Positions 18,006-26,437 of a stretch of 64,000 bases of DNA are shown piece by piece. Position 1 is the first letter of the stretch. Each line of letters begins with the position of its first letter. The translations under genes were made by a program, and so were the position numbers. Source of the DNA: Dehalogenimonas sp. THU2. Lineage in GTDB: Bacteria > Chloroflexota > Dehalococcoidia > Dehalococcoidales > Dehalococcoidaceae. Location of the stretch: positions 1 to 64,000 of the forward strand of contig NZ_JBDLLU010000009.1 in assembly GCF_039749495.1 (NCBI RefSeq), given 5' to 3'. The notes beneath the pieces were generated by a model. That model was not told the DNA's origin and ran no database searches. It worked only from the letters and a program-made list of their open reading frames with translations.

Positions 18006-18014
18006 ATTGTAGCA
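18006..18014 (-). promoter_or_regulatory. Extended -10 promoter of the HAD gene (leaderless)
   Basis: On the minus strand TGC-TACAAT (hexamer 18011-18006) ends 6 nt before the ATG at 17999. It diverges from the mutS promoter about 60 bp away. Confidence 0.55.
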
Positions 18015-18066
18015 TCGCCGGATAGAAGGGATAAATCCCGCCAGAGATATCGTACGGCACCGCAAG

Positions 18067-18095
18067 CTGACACCGCAGACGCCATCGGGTACAAT
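18067..18095 (+). promoter_or_regulatory. mutS promoter (leaderless)
   Basis: CTGACA (18067-18072), 17-bp spacer, TACAAT (18090-18095). The mutS ATG at 18103 is 7 nt downstream with no Shine-Dalgarno sequence. Confidence 0.75.
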
Positions 18096-18102
18096 ATGCG
18101 GC

Positions 18103-20667
18103 ATGAGCGATAAGAACCTCACCCCTCTGCGAGCCCAGTACCTCAGCATAAAGAAGCACTACCCGGAAGCCATCGTCTTCTTCCGGCTGGGCGATTTTTA
18201 CGAGACCTTCGACGGAGACGCCGAGATCACCGCCAGGGAACTGGAGATCGTGCTCACCGGCCGAGAGATGGGTAAAGGGGTGAAGGTGCCCATGGCCGGA
18301 ATCCCCTACCACGCGGTCGATAACTACCTAGCCCGACTGATCGGCCGGGGCCACAAGGTGGCTATTTGCGAGCAGACGACCCGCCCCGGAGGCGACGGCA
18401 AAGGCCTGATGGAGCGTGAGGTGGTCAGGCTGATAACGCCGGGCACGGTCGTCGAGCCGGGGTTGCTGGACGGTAAGCGCAACAACTACCTGGCGGCGGT
18501 GGCGCCGGGCGCTGAAGAAGCGGGCATCGCCTTTATCGACATCACAACCGGAGAATTTGCCGCGGCTCAACTGCCGCTTTCCCGCCTGGAAGCGGAACTG
18601 GAACGCCTGCGCCCGGCGGAGATCATCCTGCCCCGGGATTCCGGCTACCAACCCAGGTTCAAAGCGCCGGTAACGGCGATCGACGAGCGAGATTTCGAAC
18701 CCGAATCCGCCGCCGGAACGCTCAAAGATAATTTCGGGGTAACCACGCTGGAGGGCTACGGGGTGGCGCGGCTGCCGCTGGCCACCGCCGCCGCCGGAGC
18801 GATCATCGCCTATCTGAAAGAAACCCATAAAGGGGCTGTGGCTGGTATCAGCCACCTGACCACCTATTCCGTCGGCGACTATATGGCGCTGGATGAAAGC
18901 ACCGTCGCCAACCTGGAGATCTTTCAGAACGCCACCACCCGCGCCGTGGCCGGTTCTGTTCTGGGCGTCCTCGACGTCACCCGCACCCCCATGGGCGCCC
19001 GGCTGCTGCGGCGCTGGCTGGGACAACCGCTTTTGAGCACGGCGGCCATATCTGAGCGGCAGGACGCCGTGGACTGGTTGTTCCGTAATAGCCTCGTGCG
19101 CTCGGAGATTGAACGCTGGCTGAAATCCTTCGCCGACCTGGAACGGCTGGCCAACCGCGTCCGTTCCTTCACCGCCCTGCCGCGGGAGATCATCGCCCTC
19201 AAGCGGTCGCTGGAGGCGGTGCCGGAGCTGGGACGCGCGCTGAACGACGCTTCGGTGGCCGGGCTCAAATCAGACCTCAAAGACCGCGCCGACATCGTCG
19301 CTTTGATCGAGAACGCCATCGAATACGACCCGGCGACGGCGGTAGGCGAAGGCGGCGTCATCCGCGCTGGCTTTTCCGCCGAACTGGACCAGCTCCGGGA
19401 CATGGCCACCGGCGCTAAAAGCTATATCGCCAAACTGGAAGCCGAGGAACGCGCGACCACCGGCATCAAGAATCTCAAGGTGGGCTACAACCAGGTCTTC
19501 GGGTACTATCTGGAGGTGTCCGCCGCCAACCTGGGACAAGTGCCGGAGCGCTTCATCCGCAAACAGACCCTGGCCAACGCCGAACGCTACATCACCCTGG
19601 AACTCAAGGAATACGAGTCTGCAATCCTGTCCTCCCGCGAGCGCCTGGCGGAAATGGAAACCGGGCTCTACCGGCGGGTGCTGGGGCAGATAGCCGAATC
19701 GGCCGAAGCCCTGCTGGCTATAGCCGACGCCGTAGCCCGGCTGGACACGCTGACCGCCTTCGCCTCGGTGGCCGCGGATAATAATTATGTCAAACCGCTC
19801 ATCGATGACAGCGCCGACTTGTTGGTCACCGCCGGACGTCACCCGGTGGTGGAAGACAGCCTTTCGCTGGGCCGGTTCATCGCCAACGACAACACGCTAT
19901 CGAAGGACGAAGGCCGGATCGTCATCCTGACCGGCCCCAACATGGCCGGAAAATCGACCTATCTCAAACAAACGGCGCTCATCGTACTGATGGCCCAGAT
20001 CGGCGCCTTCGTCCCCGCCACCGCCGCCCGGATCGGCCTGTGCGACCGCATCTTCACCCGCATCGGGGCGCATGAGGACCTGGCGACGGGCAAATCCACT
20101 TTCATGGTGGAGATGGTGGAGACGGCCAACATCCTGGTCAACGCCACGTCGAAGAGCCTGCTCATCCTCGATGAGATCGGCCGCGGCACCTCCACCTATG
20201 ACGGCCTGGCTATCGCCCGAGCCGTGGTGGAATATATCCATGACCACCTGGGCGCCCGGACGCTGTTCGCTACCCATTATCACGAGATGGTGGCCATGGC
20301 CGAAACCCTCTCCGGTGTCCGCAACTGCAACGTGGCGGTGTCCGAGGACAAAGGAGAGGTGGTCTTCCTGCACCGCATCCTGCCGGGTGGCGTCGATAAG
20401 AGCTACGGCATCCACGTAGCCAAGCTGGCCGGCCTGCCGAAACCGGTCATCAAGCGCGCCAGCGAAGTGCTGCTGGAACTGGAATCGACCAGGGACAGGT
20501 CGATTACTACCGGCGGCAGAAGATCCGCCCCGGCGCCGCAATTGTCCCTGTTCCAGCCGCCGCCGTCCCCGGTGACCGGCGAACTGTTGAAGCTGGACAT
20601 CGACGCGATGACGCCGCGGGAGGCGTTGGAGAAACTGTATGATCTCAAGCGGCGGGCGGGGGAATGA
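18103..20667 (+). CDS. mutS: DNA mismatch repair protein MutS
   Basis: An 854-aa mismatch-recognition ATPase. The mismatch-contacting Phe-x-Glu lies in GDFYETF (Phe32-Tyr33-Glu34). The connector, lever and clamp domains follow. The ATPase has Walker A GPNMAGKST near residue 612, then STFMVEM, Walker B LLILDEIGRGTSTYDG and ATHYHEM. The C-terminal helix-turn-helix dimerisation region is present (SYGIHVAKLAGLP), and a short tail at the end fits the beta-clamp or tetramerisation region of MutS1. This is a full MutS1, not MutS2. No mutL is next to it. Confidence 0.97.
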   Translation: MSDKNLTPLRAQYLSIKKHYPEAIVFFRLGDFYETFDGDAEITARELEIVLTGREMGKGVKVPMAGIPYHAVDNYLARLIGRGHKVAICEQTTRPGGDGKGLMEREVVRLITPGTVVEPGLLDGKRNNYLAAVAPGAEEAGIAFIDITTGEFAAAQLPLSRLEAELERLRPAEIILPRDSGYQPRFKAPVTAIDERDFEPESAAGTLKDNFGVTTLEGYGVARLPLATAAAGAIIAYLKETHKGAVAGISHLTTYSVGDYMALDESTVANLEIFQNATTRAVAGSVLGVLDVTRTPMGARLLRRWLGQPLLSTAAISERQDAVDWLFRNSLVRSEIERWLKSFADLERLANRVRSFTALPREIIALKRSLEAVPELGRALNDASVAGLKSDLKDRADIVALIENAIEYDPATAVGEGGVIRAGFSAELDQLRDMATGAKSYIAKLEAEERATTGIKNLKVGYNQVFGYYLEVSAANLGQVPERFIRKQTLANAERYITLELKEYESAILSSRERLAEMETGLYRRVLGQIAESAEALLAIADAVARLDTLTAFASVAADNNYVKPLIDDSADLLVTAGRHPVVEDSLSLGRFIANDNTLSKDEGRIVILTGPNMAGKSTYLKQTALIVLMAQIGAFVPATAARIGLCDRIFTRIGAHEDLATGKSTFMVEMVETANILVNATSKSLLILDEIGRGTSTYDGLAIARAVVEYIHDHLGARTLFATHYHEMVAMAETLSGVRNCNVAVSEDKGEVVFLHRILPGGVDKSYGIHVAKLAGLPKPVIKRASEVLLELESTRDRSITTGGRRSAPAPQLSLFQPPPSPVTGELLKLDIDAMTPREALEKLYDLKRRAGE

Positions 20668-20674
20668 CCGGGGT

Positions 20675-20733
20675 GGGCGAGACCGGTTCTCGCCCCTGCA
20701 GCGCCTGGTGGGTTTCGCTACGCTACACCCACC
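20675..20733. repeat. Two adjacent small palindromes after mutS
   Basis: The first has arms GGGCGAGA (20675-20682) and TCTCGCCC (20688-20695) followed by CTGC. It belongs to the GGGC...GCCCCTAC family described in the findings. The second has GGTGGGT (20707-20713) and ACCCACC (20727-20733) around TTCGCTACGCTAC. Neither has a T-tract, so they are dispersed hairpins more than classical terminators, though they lie between convergent genes. Confidence 0.65.
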
Positions 20734-21444
20734 CTACACTGGCTCGGCTGAATTGAATTTTATCTCAACATGAGTGCCGTCGCAGAAGGGCTTGTTTTTG
20801 GAATGGCCGCAGCGGCACAACGTTACCCGGTTCCTCGTCTCATAGACAAACCCGTCTTCCGATTCTATGGGGATGCCGCCGCGTACCCAGATGGGGCCGG
20901 AAAACCCGTCGGGAACGCCTTCGATGAGGCCGATGGATGGCGGCAGGTCCGGCTCGATGACGTTGCCCGCCTTGTCGTACAGGACGATCCGGCCTGAGGG
21001 ACACTCCCCCGCTTCTTCGATGGCTGTCTGCCGGGCCGCCGGGTCATCCGACCGTTCCACCAGATGCCAGGTATCCCCGGCGCGCTGGCAGAAACGGGCA
21101 TGGGCGCACAACGCCGGCAACTCGGCGAGAGTAAGCTCCGGACCGACGAGCTCCTGAGACTGCGCCGCGAAAGTCTCCCGGCTGGCTGTCTCCGTGCCGT
21201 CAAAGCCGTTGGTGAAATGGGAACCGTCGCAGAAGGGCTTATTTTTGGAGCCGCCACAGCGGCACAGGGCGTAGGTCTCCGGCGTCTGGTAAACCTTGCC
21301 CTCGCGCCAGCCGTGGCACTCACCGTCCGGATCGCGGCAGATCACCTGCTCCGAAAGCGGCGGCCCGCCGTTGACGATATATGGTCCGTTGCGGGTTATC
21401 CTTATGCGATAATTAGCTGGAGCCGGTTTCACTTTTTCGTCCAT
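20734..21444 (-). CDS. Double CDGSH iron-sulfur domain protein
   Basis: A 236-aa protein with two CDGSH-type 2Fe-2S motifs, each with three Cys and one His: CRCGGSKNKPFCDGSH (about 61-76) and CRCGHSKNKPFCDGTH (about 209-224). The middle region has CAHARFCQRAG and an acidic EECPSGRIVLYD-like stretch similar to the divergent 4Fe-4S mono-cluster (Fer4_19) region that often accompanies CDGSH proteins. It is probably a redox or cluster-transfer protein in the cytosol. The substrate is unknown. A TATAAT lies 14 nt before the ATG. Confidence 0.88.
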   Translation of the reverse strand: MDEKVKPAPANYRIRITRNGPYIVNGGPPLSEQVICRDPDGECHGWREGKVYQTPETYALCRCGGSKNKPFCDGSHFTNGFDGTETASRETFAAQSQELVGPELTLAELPALCAHARFCQRAGDTWHLVERSDDPAARQTAIEEAGECPSGRIVLYDKAGNVIEPDLPPSIGLIEGVPDGFSGPIWVRGGIPIESEDGFVYETRNRVTLCRCGHSKNKPFCDGTHVEIKFNSAEPV

Positions 21445-22172
21445 ACTGCTTTCTTCATATTATACCGCGTCACTGCCACTTATCCAGCTGTCAGCCATCA
21501 GCTTTCCGGCTACCCGGAACGGTGCCACGTAAGGGAAATTGTTTTTTCACAGACCATTTTTCAGGAAACAATCCCGATTTTTCACGATTGGGATCCAGCG
21601 GCTCAAACGTGAGGTTATTTGGCAGAAACAAATAATTCAAGTGAAGCAATTCCATCGTCAATTGTCAGGTATCAGTCGTCAGTCATCAGTTTTTAAGATG
21701 CGCTTGATGGGCGAGGTTGTTTCCGCTCCGGTGACATTTTCGGGAGATAATCCCAGAGCGCCCGGCGATATACCCCAAGACCGGCGTCGTGCAGGTCCGG
21801 ACGCCGGATTGTTCTTGGCGGGGAAAACAATGGAAACAATTATCCCGGTCAAACTTTCAGTCATCAGCCTTCAATGCCGGATCGGGCTGGTGGATTCGTG
21901 TGCATAGCGAAAACGAATGAAACGAACAGCCCCTCCCCAGGGCAGAATTGAATTCTGCCCCTACGCCAGCGTTTATGAGTTGTGATCCGTGGATTGCCAT
22001 AGTGGTTCGAAAGGCCTTGTTTTCGATCTTCCCCGGAAACGGCGTCGAAAATGCGAACACGCAACGAGATATCTGGTTTTCTAACGGGGAGAACACATGA
22101 TACCACACGTTCACTCGTGGGTTGTCAATAGGAGTTTGGCGGGTTTTAGAGATTTTAGAAAATATTTCTGGC
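21445..22172. other. Intergenic region without a gene
   Basis: About 730 bp. It holds degenerate short direct repeats of the type GTCAGTCATCAG (near 21491, 21674-21690 and 21857), a weak ATCCCG/CGGGAT-like hairpin near 21573-21592, and the palindrome at 21940-21960. The frames here are low-complexity and have no start signals. I see no RNA gene. Confidence 0.5.
21940..21960. repeat. Palindromic repeat, GGGC...GCCC family
   Basis: GGGCAGAATT (21940-21949), G, AATTCTGCCC (21951-21960), preceded by CCCCA and followed by CTAC. Another member of the same small-hairpin family. Confidence 0.7.
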
Positions 22173-22247
22173 GAGCGGCATTCGGTGTGATGGAGGCATC
22201 TTAAATCCCTCTTAATCTCCCTTTACGAAAGGGAGAGACGCGAATGG
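22173..22247. repeat. Dispersed 73-bp hairpin repeat, copy 1
   Basis: Closely matches 41002-41074: a GCGGCATTCG-x-TGTGATGG stretch, AAATC-x-CTCTTAATCTC, and a hairpin TCTCCCTTT (22216-22224) / AAAGGGAGA (22228-22236) with an ACG loop, then GACGCGAAT. The stem differs from copy 2 by a compensated base pair. Confidence 0.75.
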
Positions 22248-22279
22248 GCGACTCGCGACCCGCGACTCACAACTCTCGC

Positions 22280-23554
22280 CTACTCGTAACGGAGGGCGTC
22301 CACGGGATCCAACCTGGCGGCGCGGCTGGCGGGGTAGCGGCCGGCCAGCAGGCTTACGCCGGTGGTCAGCAGGATGACTCCGGGCACCAGCCAAAGGGGG
22401 AACGAAGTCAGGTCGAAGCCGGGGAAATCGGTTAGGAAGGTGCGCGCGCCGATGAAGTTGAGCGCCCGTCCTAAAAGGAGCGCCAGGCCGCCGCCGATAG
22501 CGCCGCCGAGGAAGCCCAGGGCCGCGCCTTCCATGGTGAACAGGGAACGGATATCTGAGCGGGTAGCGCCGACGGCTTTCATGACGCCGATCTCACGGGT
22601 GCGTTCATGGATGGCCATCAACAAAGTGTTGATGATGCCGATGGCGGCCACGATCAGGGCGATGACGCCGAAGGCGGAAAGGCCGATCTGGATGACGCTG
22701 AAAACGCTGTTGATCTGGGCCAGGATGTCGTCCGGGGTGGTGGCGACAAAGCCGAGGTCGCGCACCGCCTGGGCGACCGCCCCGACCTGGGAAGCATCAT
22801 TAGCCTTGAGTTGCAGGAAAAAGCCGGGCTGGGACTCGGAGTAGCGCTCCGGGTTGCTCTGGTAGAAGCGCCCCATCTCGATGGCGTCGGCCTGGGGGAT
22901 CAGGAGTTCGGCGCTGGAGACCTGCTTGTCGATTACCCCGACGATGGTGAAGGTGTAATCCTGGGAGGAGAAATCATAGGCCACCTGCTTGCCGACGTTC
23001 ACCGTGACGGTGCGCCCGATAATCGACGAATCGTCCGCCCAGCCGAAAGCCTCCAGGTAGTTGTAAGCGATGAGCGCCACGCCGCGGTCGTCGTCGCTGA
23101 AACTCGTGCCCAGGAAGAGCGGCCGGATGCCGGCTTCGTACGCCGCCACGCCGGAAACGCTGACGGTGAAGATCCGATCGCTGTCGTCCGGTTTGACGTA
23201 CCGGGCGGAGGCGCTCACCAGGTAATCGACGCGCTCCACGCTGGGAATAGCTCTAAGTTTTTCGACATCTTCCGCGGTGAATGGGCTGATGACGGTGGTC
23301 TCCGTGGTGCGGATCTCCTGCGGCCCGCCGCCGCCGAAACCACCGATGTCGCGGCCGGAAGAAGCGATAACGGCGGTGTCCGGAAAGCTCAGGCCGAACT
23401 GCCCGACGACGAAGGACTGTAGCCCCGAGCCCAGTGACACCACCAGGGAGATGAGCGTGGCGCCGATAACCACCGCCGCCACCGTCAGCGCGGTGCGCAG
23501 CTTGCGCCGCCACAGGTTGGAAAAGGCCATGCTTAAAAGCTCGTTAATTTTCAC
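22280..23554 (-). CDS. ABC transporter permease (MacB/FtsX type)
   Basis: A 424-aa membrane protein with four helices: one near the N-terminus (LTVAAVVIGATLISLVVSL) and three near the C-terminus, with a large extracytoplasmic MacB_PCD-like domain (about 45-260) between them. The FtsX-type core HERTREIGVMKAVGAT is at about 308-325. Such permeases couple with a LolD/MacB-type ATPase, which is the gene immediately upstream in transcription (11-nt overlap). In a single-membrane cell the pair would more likely export a peptide or lipid, or act on surface molecules, than form a tripartite pump. No periplasmic adaptor gene is adjacent. Confidence 0.88.
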   Translation of the reverse strand: MKINELLSMAFSNLWRRKLRTALTVAAVVIGATLISLVVSLGSGLQSFVVGQFGLSFPDTAVIASSGRDIGGFGGGGPQEIRTTETTVISPFTAEDVEKLRAIPSVERVDYLVSASARYVKPDDSDRIFTVSVSGVAAYEAGIRPLFLGTSFSDDDRGVALIAYNYLEAFGWADDSSIIGRTVTVNVGKQVAYDFSSQDYTFTIVGVIDKQVSSAELLIPQADAIEMGRFYQSNPERYSESQPGFFLQLKANDASQVGAVAQAVRDLGFVATTPDDILAQINSVFSVIQIGLSAFGVIALIVAAIGIINTLLMAIHERTREIGVMKAVGATRSDIRSLFTMEGAALGFLGGAIGGGLALLLGRALNFIGARTFLTDFPGFDLTSFPLWLVPGVILLTTGVSLLAGRYPASRAARLDPVDALRYE

Positions 23555-24224
23555 GATGGTCTCCGACTATCAGTCCGTCCCGCATGGTGACGACGCGGCG
23601 GGCCCGGCGGGCCAGTTCCGCGTCGTGAGTGGCCACGATGAGGGTGATGCCCTTTTCCGCGTTGAGTTTGCCCAAAAGGTCCATGATCCGCCCGCCGTTG
23701 GCGGTGTCCAGATTGCCGGTGGGCTCGTCGGCGACGATGATAGCGGGATCGGTGACCAGGGCGCGGGCGATGCTGACACGCTGGCGCTCACCGCCGGAAA
23801 GCTGATTCGGCCGGTGGTCGGCCCGGTGTCCCATACCCACCGCCTCCATGGCGACCAGCGCCCGCCGCAGCCGCTCCGCCTTGCTAATGCCGCTGAAGAT
23901 GAGCGGGATGGCCACGTTCTCCAGCGCAGTATAGGTCGGATGCAGGTGAAAGGCCTGGAAGACGAAGCCGATGTTATGGTTGCGGTAGGCGGCCAATTCC
24001 TTGTCCGACGCGTTAGACAAATCCCGGCCCTCCACGATGATGCTGCCCTCGGAAGGCGTATCCAACCCCCCGATCAGGTGGAGCAGGGTACTCTTGCCGG
24101 AGCCGGAAGGCCCGACGAATGCGGCGAATTCACCTTTGGGCAGTTCCAGGCTGACGCCGGCCAGGGCGTGGACGACCTCGGAGCCGAGGATGTAGTCTTT
24201 TTTTAGGTCGGTTACTTTTATCAT
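23544..24224 (-). CDS. ABC transporter ATP-binding protein (LolD/MacB type)
   Basis: A 226-aa ATPase. Walker A is GPSGSGKST, the Q-loop is [18 protein letters not shown], the signature is [15 protein letters not shown], Walker B is [12 protein letters not shown] and the H-loop is VATHD. It belongs to the family that powers FtsX-like permeases, and the permease gene follows with an 11-nt overlap. The ATG at 24224 ([11 protein letters not shown]) is preferred over the TTG at 24263 because the family's first strand starts here. Confidence 0.9.
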   Translation of the reverse strand: MIKVTDLKKDYILGSEVVHALAGVSLELPKGEFAAFVGPSGSGKSTLLHLIGGLDTPSEGSIIVEGRDLSNASDKELAAYRNHNIGFVFQAFHLHPTYTALENVAIPLIFSGISKAERLRRALVAMEAVGMGHRADHRPNQLSGGERQRVSIARALVTDPAIIVADEPTGNLDTANGGRIMDLLGKLNAEKGITLIVATHDAELARRARRVVTMRDGLIVGDHREN

Positions 24225-24291
24225 ATTAGTTATCTCTGCTTTCGGGTTATCCCCGCTCAACAAATCTCGTTTTCGTGAGGTGCCCCCTCAC

Positions 24292-24345
24292 TCCTTCGAC
24301 TACGCTCAGGACAGGCTTGATCCTCTCCCCGTGGGGGAGAGGAAA
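24292..24345. repeat. TCCTTCGAC...GCTCAGGACAGG element next to a hairpin repeat
   Basis: The 24-nt element at 24292-24315 is followed by a CCTCTCCCC/GGGGGAGAGG hairpin (about 24321-24342). The element's ends are identical to those of a 23-nt copy at 26032-26054, with TAC instead of AG in the centre. Confidence 0.7.
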
Positions 24346-24357
24346 TTAGCACCGGGC

Positions 24358-24381
24358 GGGCGAGGCATGCCTCGCCCCTAC
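24358..24381. repeat. Perfect 20-nt palindrome, GGGC...GCCC family
   Basis: GGGCGAGGCA (24358-24367) / TGCCTCGCCC (24368-24377) followed by CTAC. It lies 18 nt after the pyruvate kinase stop codon in the direction of that gene's transcription. Confidence 0.75.
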
Positions 24382-24395
24382 ACAATATTTTGGCG

Positions 24396-25832
24396 CTATC
24401 CTACTTCCTGTACTTTCAAGAGGTTGGTGGTGCCTGCTACTCCCAGCGGGACGCCGCCGGTGACGATGATGTTGTCTCCGGACTTGGCCAGTTTGAGTTT
24501 CTTGCACAAGCGCACCGCAGTGGCGAAGAGGTCGTCGACGGTTTTGGGGGTGGGGATCTGGCTGGCCTGGACGCCCCAGTTCAGGATGAGGCGGCGGCAG
24601 ATGTCGCCGTTGGGTGAAATGGCGAGGATCGGGGCGCTGGGGCGGTATTTGGCTACACGTCCCGCCGTGGAGCCGGACGAGGTGAAAGCCACGATGGCCG
24701 CGGCGCCGAGCTTGCGGGCGGTCAGGCAGGCGTTGTAGGCGATGAGTTCCTCGGGCTGGTTGATGATCCAACTGTCCCGCTCGGCGATCCACAGGTCGTA
24801 GGGCAGCGTTCTCTCGGTCTCCATGGCGATGGCGGACATCATCTCCACCGCCAGCACCGGGTATTTGCCCACCGACGTCTCCGCCGAGAGCATGACCGCG
24901 TCGGTGCCATCGAGAAGAGCATTGGCAACGTCGGACACCTCGGCGCGGGTCGGGCGGGCGGCGTGGATCATCGATTCGAGCATCTGGGTGGCGGTGATGA
25001 CCGGTTTGCCGGCCCGGTTGGCCTTGTGGATGATCTCCTTCTGCACCAGCGGCAGGCGCTCCAGGGGGATATCGACCCCCAGATCTCCCCGCGCCACCAT
25101 GACGCCGTCGGCCTCGGCCAGGATGGCGTCGAACACCGCCACCGCCGCGCCGCGCTCTATCTTGGCAATGAGGGGGATATCGGCGTTGCGCTTCTTCAAA
25201 ATCTGTCGCACGTGAACGATATCCGCCGCCCGGCTGACGAAGGACAGCGCCAGGAAATCCGGCCGCTGCCCGATAGCGAAGTCAAGGTTGCTCTTGAGCA
25301 GGTCCGACATGAACGGCATGCTGGACTTGCGCCCCGGTATGGCGATGCCCCGTCCGGACGTCAGCAGTCCCCCGACCAGCACGGTGCAGGTGACATCGGT
25401 ATCCGTGACATCCCGGCATTTGAGCTGCATAGCTCCGTCGTCCAGAAGCACCGTGTCCCCGGCGCGGACGTCCTTGGGCAGCGTCGGCAGGTTGACCGGA
25501 ACCTCGCCGCCGTCGCCGGTTACGTCCCGGGTGGTCAAGACGATGGTATCGCCTTTTTCCAGTTTGATACCCGACGAGGACAGCGCGCCGACGCGGTGCT
25601 TGGGTCCCGGCAGGTCGATGAGGACCGCCACCGGCACCCCCAGCCGTTTGCTCTCAGCGCGGACACGTTTCACCTGCTCCGCGTGTTCTTCCAGCGTGCC
25701 GTGGGACAGGTTCAGCCGCGCCACGTTCATGCCGGCGGTGATGAGTTCCGCGAGTACCTCGGGGGAGGCTGAGGCGGGGCCGATGGTGGCCACGATCTTG
25801 GTGCGGCGGGCGGCGTTGGGTTTATGCTTCAT
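24396..25832 (-). CDS. pyk: Pyruvate kinase
   Basis: A 478-aa glycolytic enzyme that converts PEP and ADP to pyruvate and ATP. The TIM-barrel start TKIVATIGPASASPE is followed by MNVARLNLSHG, DLPGPKHRVG (usually DLQGPKIRTG), the catalytic IAKIERG, MVARGDLGVDIPLE and the PVITATQMLESMI signature. The B domain lies at about 80-175 and the C-terminal allosteric domain at about 350-478. There is no extra PEP-utiliser-like C-terminal domain. An extended -10 (TGT-GATAAT) ends 6 nt before the ATG. Confidence 0.95.
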   Translation of the reverse strand: MKHKPNAARRTKIVATIGPASASPEVLAELITAGMNVARLNLSHGTLEEHAEQVKRVRAESKRLGVPVAVLIDLPGPKHRVGALSSSGIKLEKGDTIVLTTRDVTGDGGEVPVNLPTLPKDVRAGDTVLLDDGAMQLKCRDVTDTDVTCTVLVGGLLTSGRGIAIPGRKSSMPFMSDLLKSNLDFAIGQRPDFLALSFVSRAADIVHVRQILKKRNADIPLIAKIERGAAVAVFDAILAEADGVMVARGDLGVDIPLERLPLVQKEIIHKANRAGKPVITATQMLESMIHAARPTRAEVSDVANALLDGTDAVMLSAETSVGKYPVLAVEMMSAIAMETERTLPYDLWIAERDSWIINQPEELIAYNACLTARKLGAAAIVAFTSSGSTAGRVAKYRPSAPILAISPNGDICRRLILNWGVQASQIPTPKTVDDLFATAVRLCKKLKLAKSGDNIIVTGGVPLGVAGTTNLLKVQEVG

Positions 25833-25838
25833 AATCGA

Positions 25839-25847
25839 ATTATCACA
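25839..25847 (-). promoter_or_regulatory. Extended -10 promoter of pyk (leaderless)
   Basis: On the minus strand TGT-GATAAT (hexamer 25844-25839) ends 6 nt before the pyk ATG at 25832. No Shine-Dalgarno sequence is present. Confidence 0.5.
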
Positions 25848-25887
25848 TATGAGGGATGGTTGCTCAAGAAAGTGGAGCCGGGGGAAT

Positions 25888-25955
25888 TACTTTCTGCTCT
25901 AAGATAAGTCCAAAATCCCCCTTAGTCCCCCTTTGCAAAAGGGGGAAACAGAACG
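25888..25955. repeat. Hairpin repeat, intact copy
   Basis: A TTTCTGCTC-x-AAGATAA stretch, CCCCCTTAGTCC, and a hairpin CCCCCTTTGC/AAAAGGGGG, ending ACAGAACG. It is a direct repeat of 25991-26079, about 100 bp apart. Confidence 0.75.
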
Positions 25956-25990
25956 ATGTTTCACGAGAGCGCCACGAGGGATGAATAAGG

Positions 25991-26079
25991 TTTTTCTGCT
26001 CCAAGATAAATCCTAAATCCCCCTTAGTCCCTCCTTCGACAGGCTCAGGACAGGCCTTTGCAAAGGGGGAGACAGAACG
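25991..26079. repeat. Hairpin repeat interrupted by a 23-nt element
   Basis: The second copy of the 25888-25955 repeat. Its hairpin arm is split by a 23-nt element at 26032-26054 (TCCTTCGAC...GCTCAGGACAGG). Removing the element restores the run of five C residues found in the intact copy exactly. Confidence 0.8.
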
Positions 26080-26086
26080 CGCCCCA

Positions 26087-26111
26087 GGGTCGATCTGAGA
26101 TCGAGCCCTAC
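26087..26111. repeat. Palindromic repeat, GGG...GCCCTAC family
   Basis: GGGTCGATCT (26087-26096), G, AGATCGA-G-CCC (26098-26108, one bulged base), preceded by CCCCA and followed by TACA. Same flanks as 21940-21960 but different arm sequence. Confidence 0.6.
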
Positions 26112-26197
26112 AGGGATCGACAAGGGGTCTTTGATATTGCGCCGGGTGATATAATATATGGTATCATCCGGTAATTCCTGAATTTGAAGGGTAGAGC

Positions 26198-26428
26198 ATG
26201 CTCAAGAAGGGCGACCGTGTTTCCATCTCCTACCGCGCCGGCAAGGATGCCAGGGGGAACTATATACTGGAAACCCTGAACGATGCCGAGGTGGAAGAGT
26301 ACACCGGCAGCATCCTCCGGGTGAGGACTTTCGATCAGGTACCCGGACCGCACGGCGACGAGGTCGAGATCAAGCATTTCACCTTCGACGTCAACTCCCC
26401 GGAATTCGTCGGGGCTATGCCGGAGTAG
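26198..26428 (+). CDS. Small conserved-looking protein, 76 aa
   Basis: 76 residues with a beta-rich start (KKGDRVSISYRAGKDARGNYILET) that superficially resembles FKBP or SH3-like small barrels, then an acidic tail. I do not recognise it. GAAGGG precedes the ATG, and a TATAAT (26150-26155) lies about 40 nt upstream. The next gene follows after 9 nt, so the two are probably one operon. Codon use is like that of the neighbours. Confidence 0.65.
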   Translation: MLKKGDRVSISYRAGKDARGNYILETLNDAEVEEYTGSILRVRTFDQVPGPHGDEVEIKHFTFDVNSPEFVGAMPE

Positions 26429-26437
26429 CTCCGGGAA

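Noticed and set aside
18000-18149. 50-residue extension of the HAD hydrolase
   Set aside because: It would overlap the mutS promoter and start. A -10 and the HAD core both point to ATG 17999.
21539-21907. 122-residue plus-strand frame in the gap after the CDGSH gene
   Set aside because: It runs through short direct repeats and has no ribosome-binding site. Residue composition is random-like.
25888-26111. Possible CRISPR-like array between pyk and the 76-aa gene
   Set aside because: There are only two copies of a hairpin repeat, one interrupted, with no regular spacer length and no cas genes in the window.
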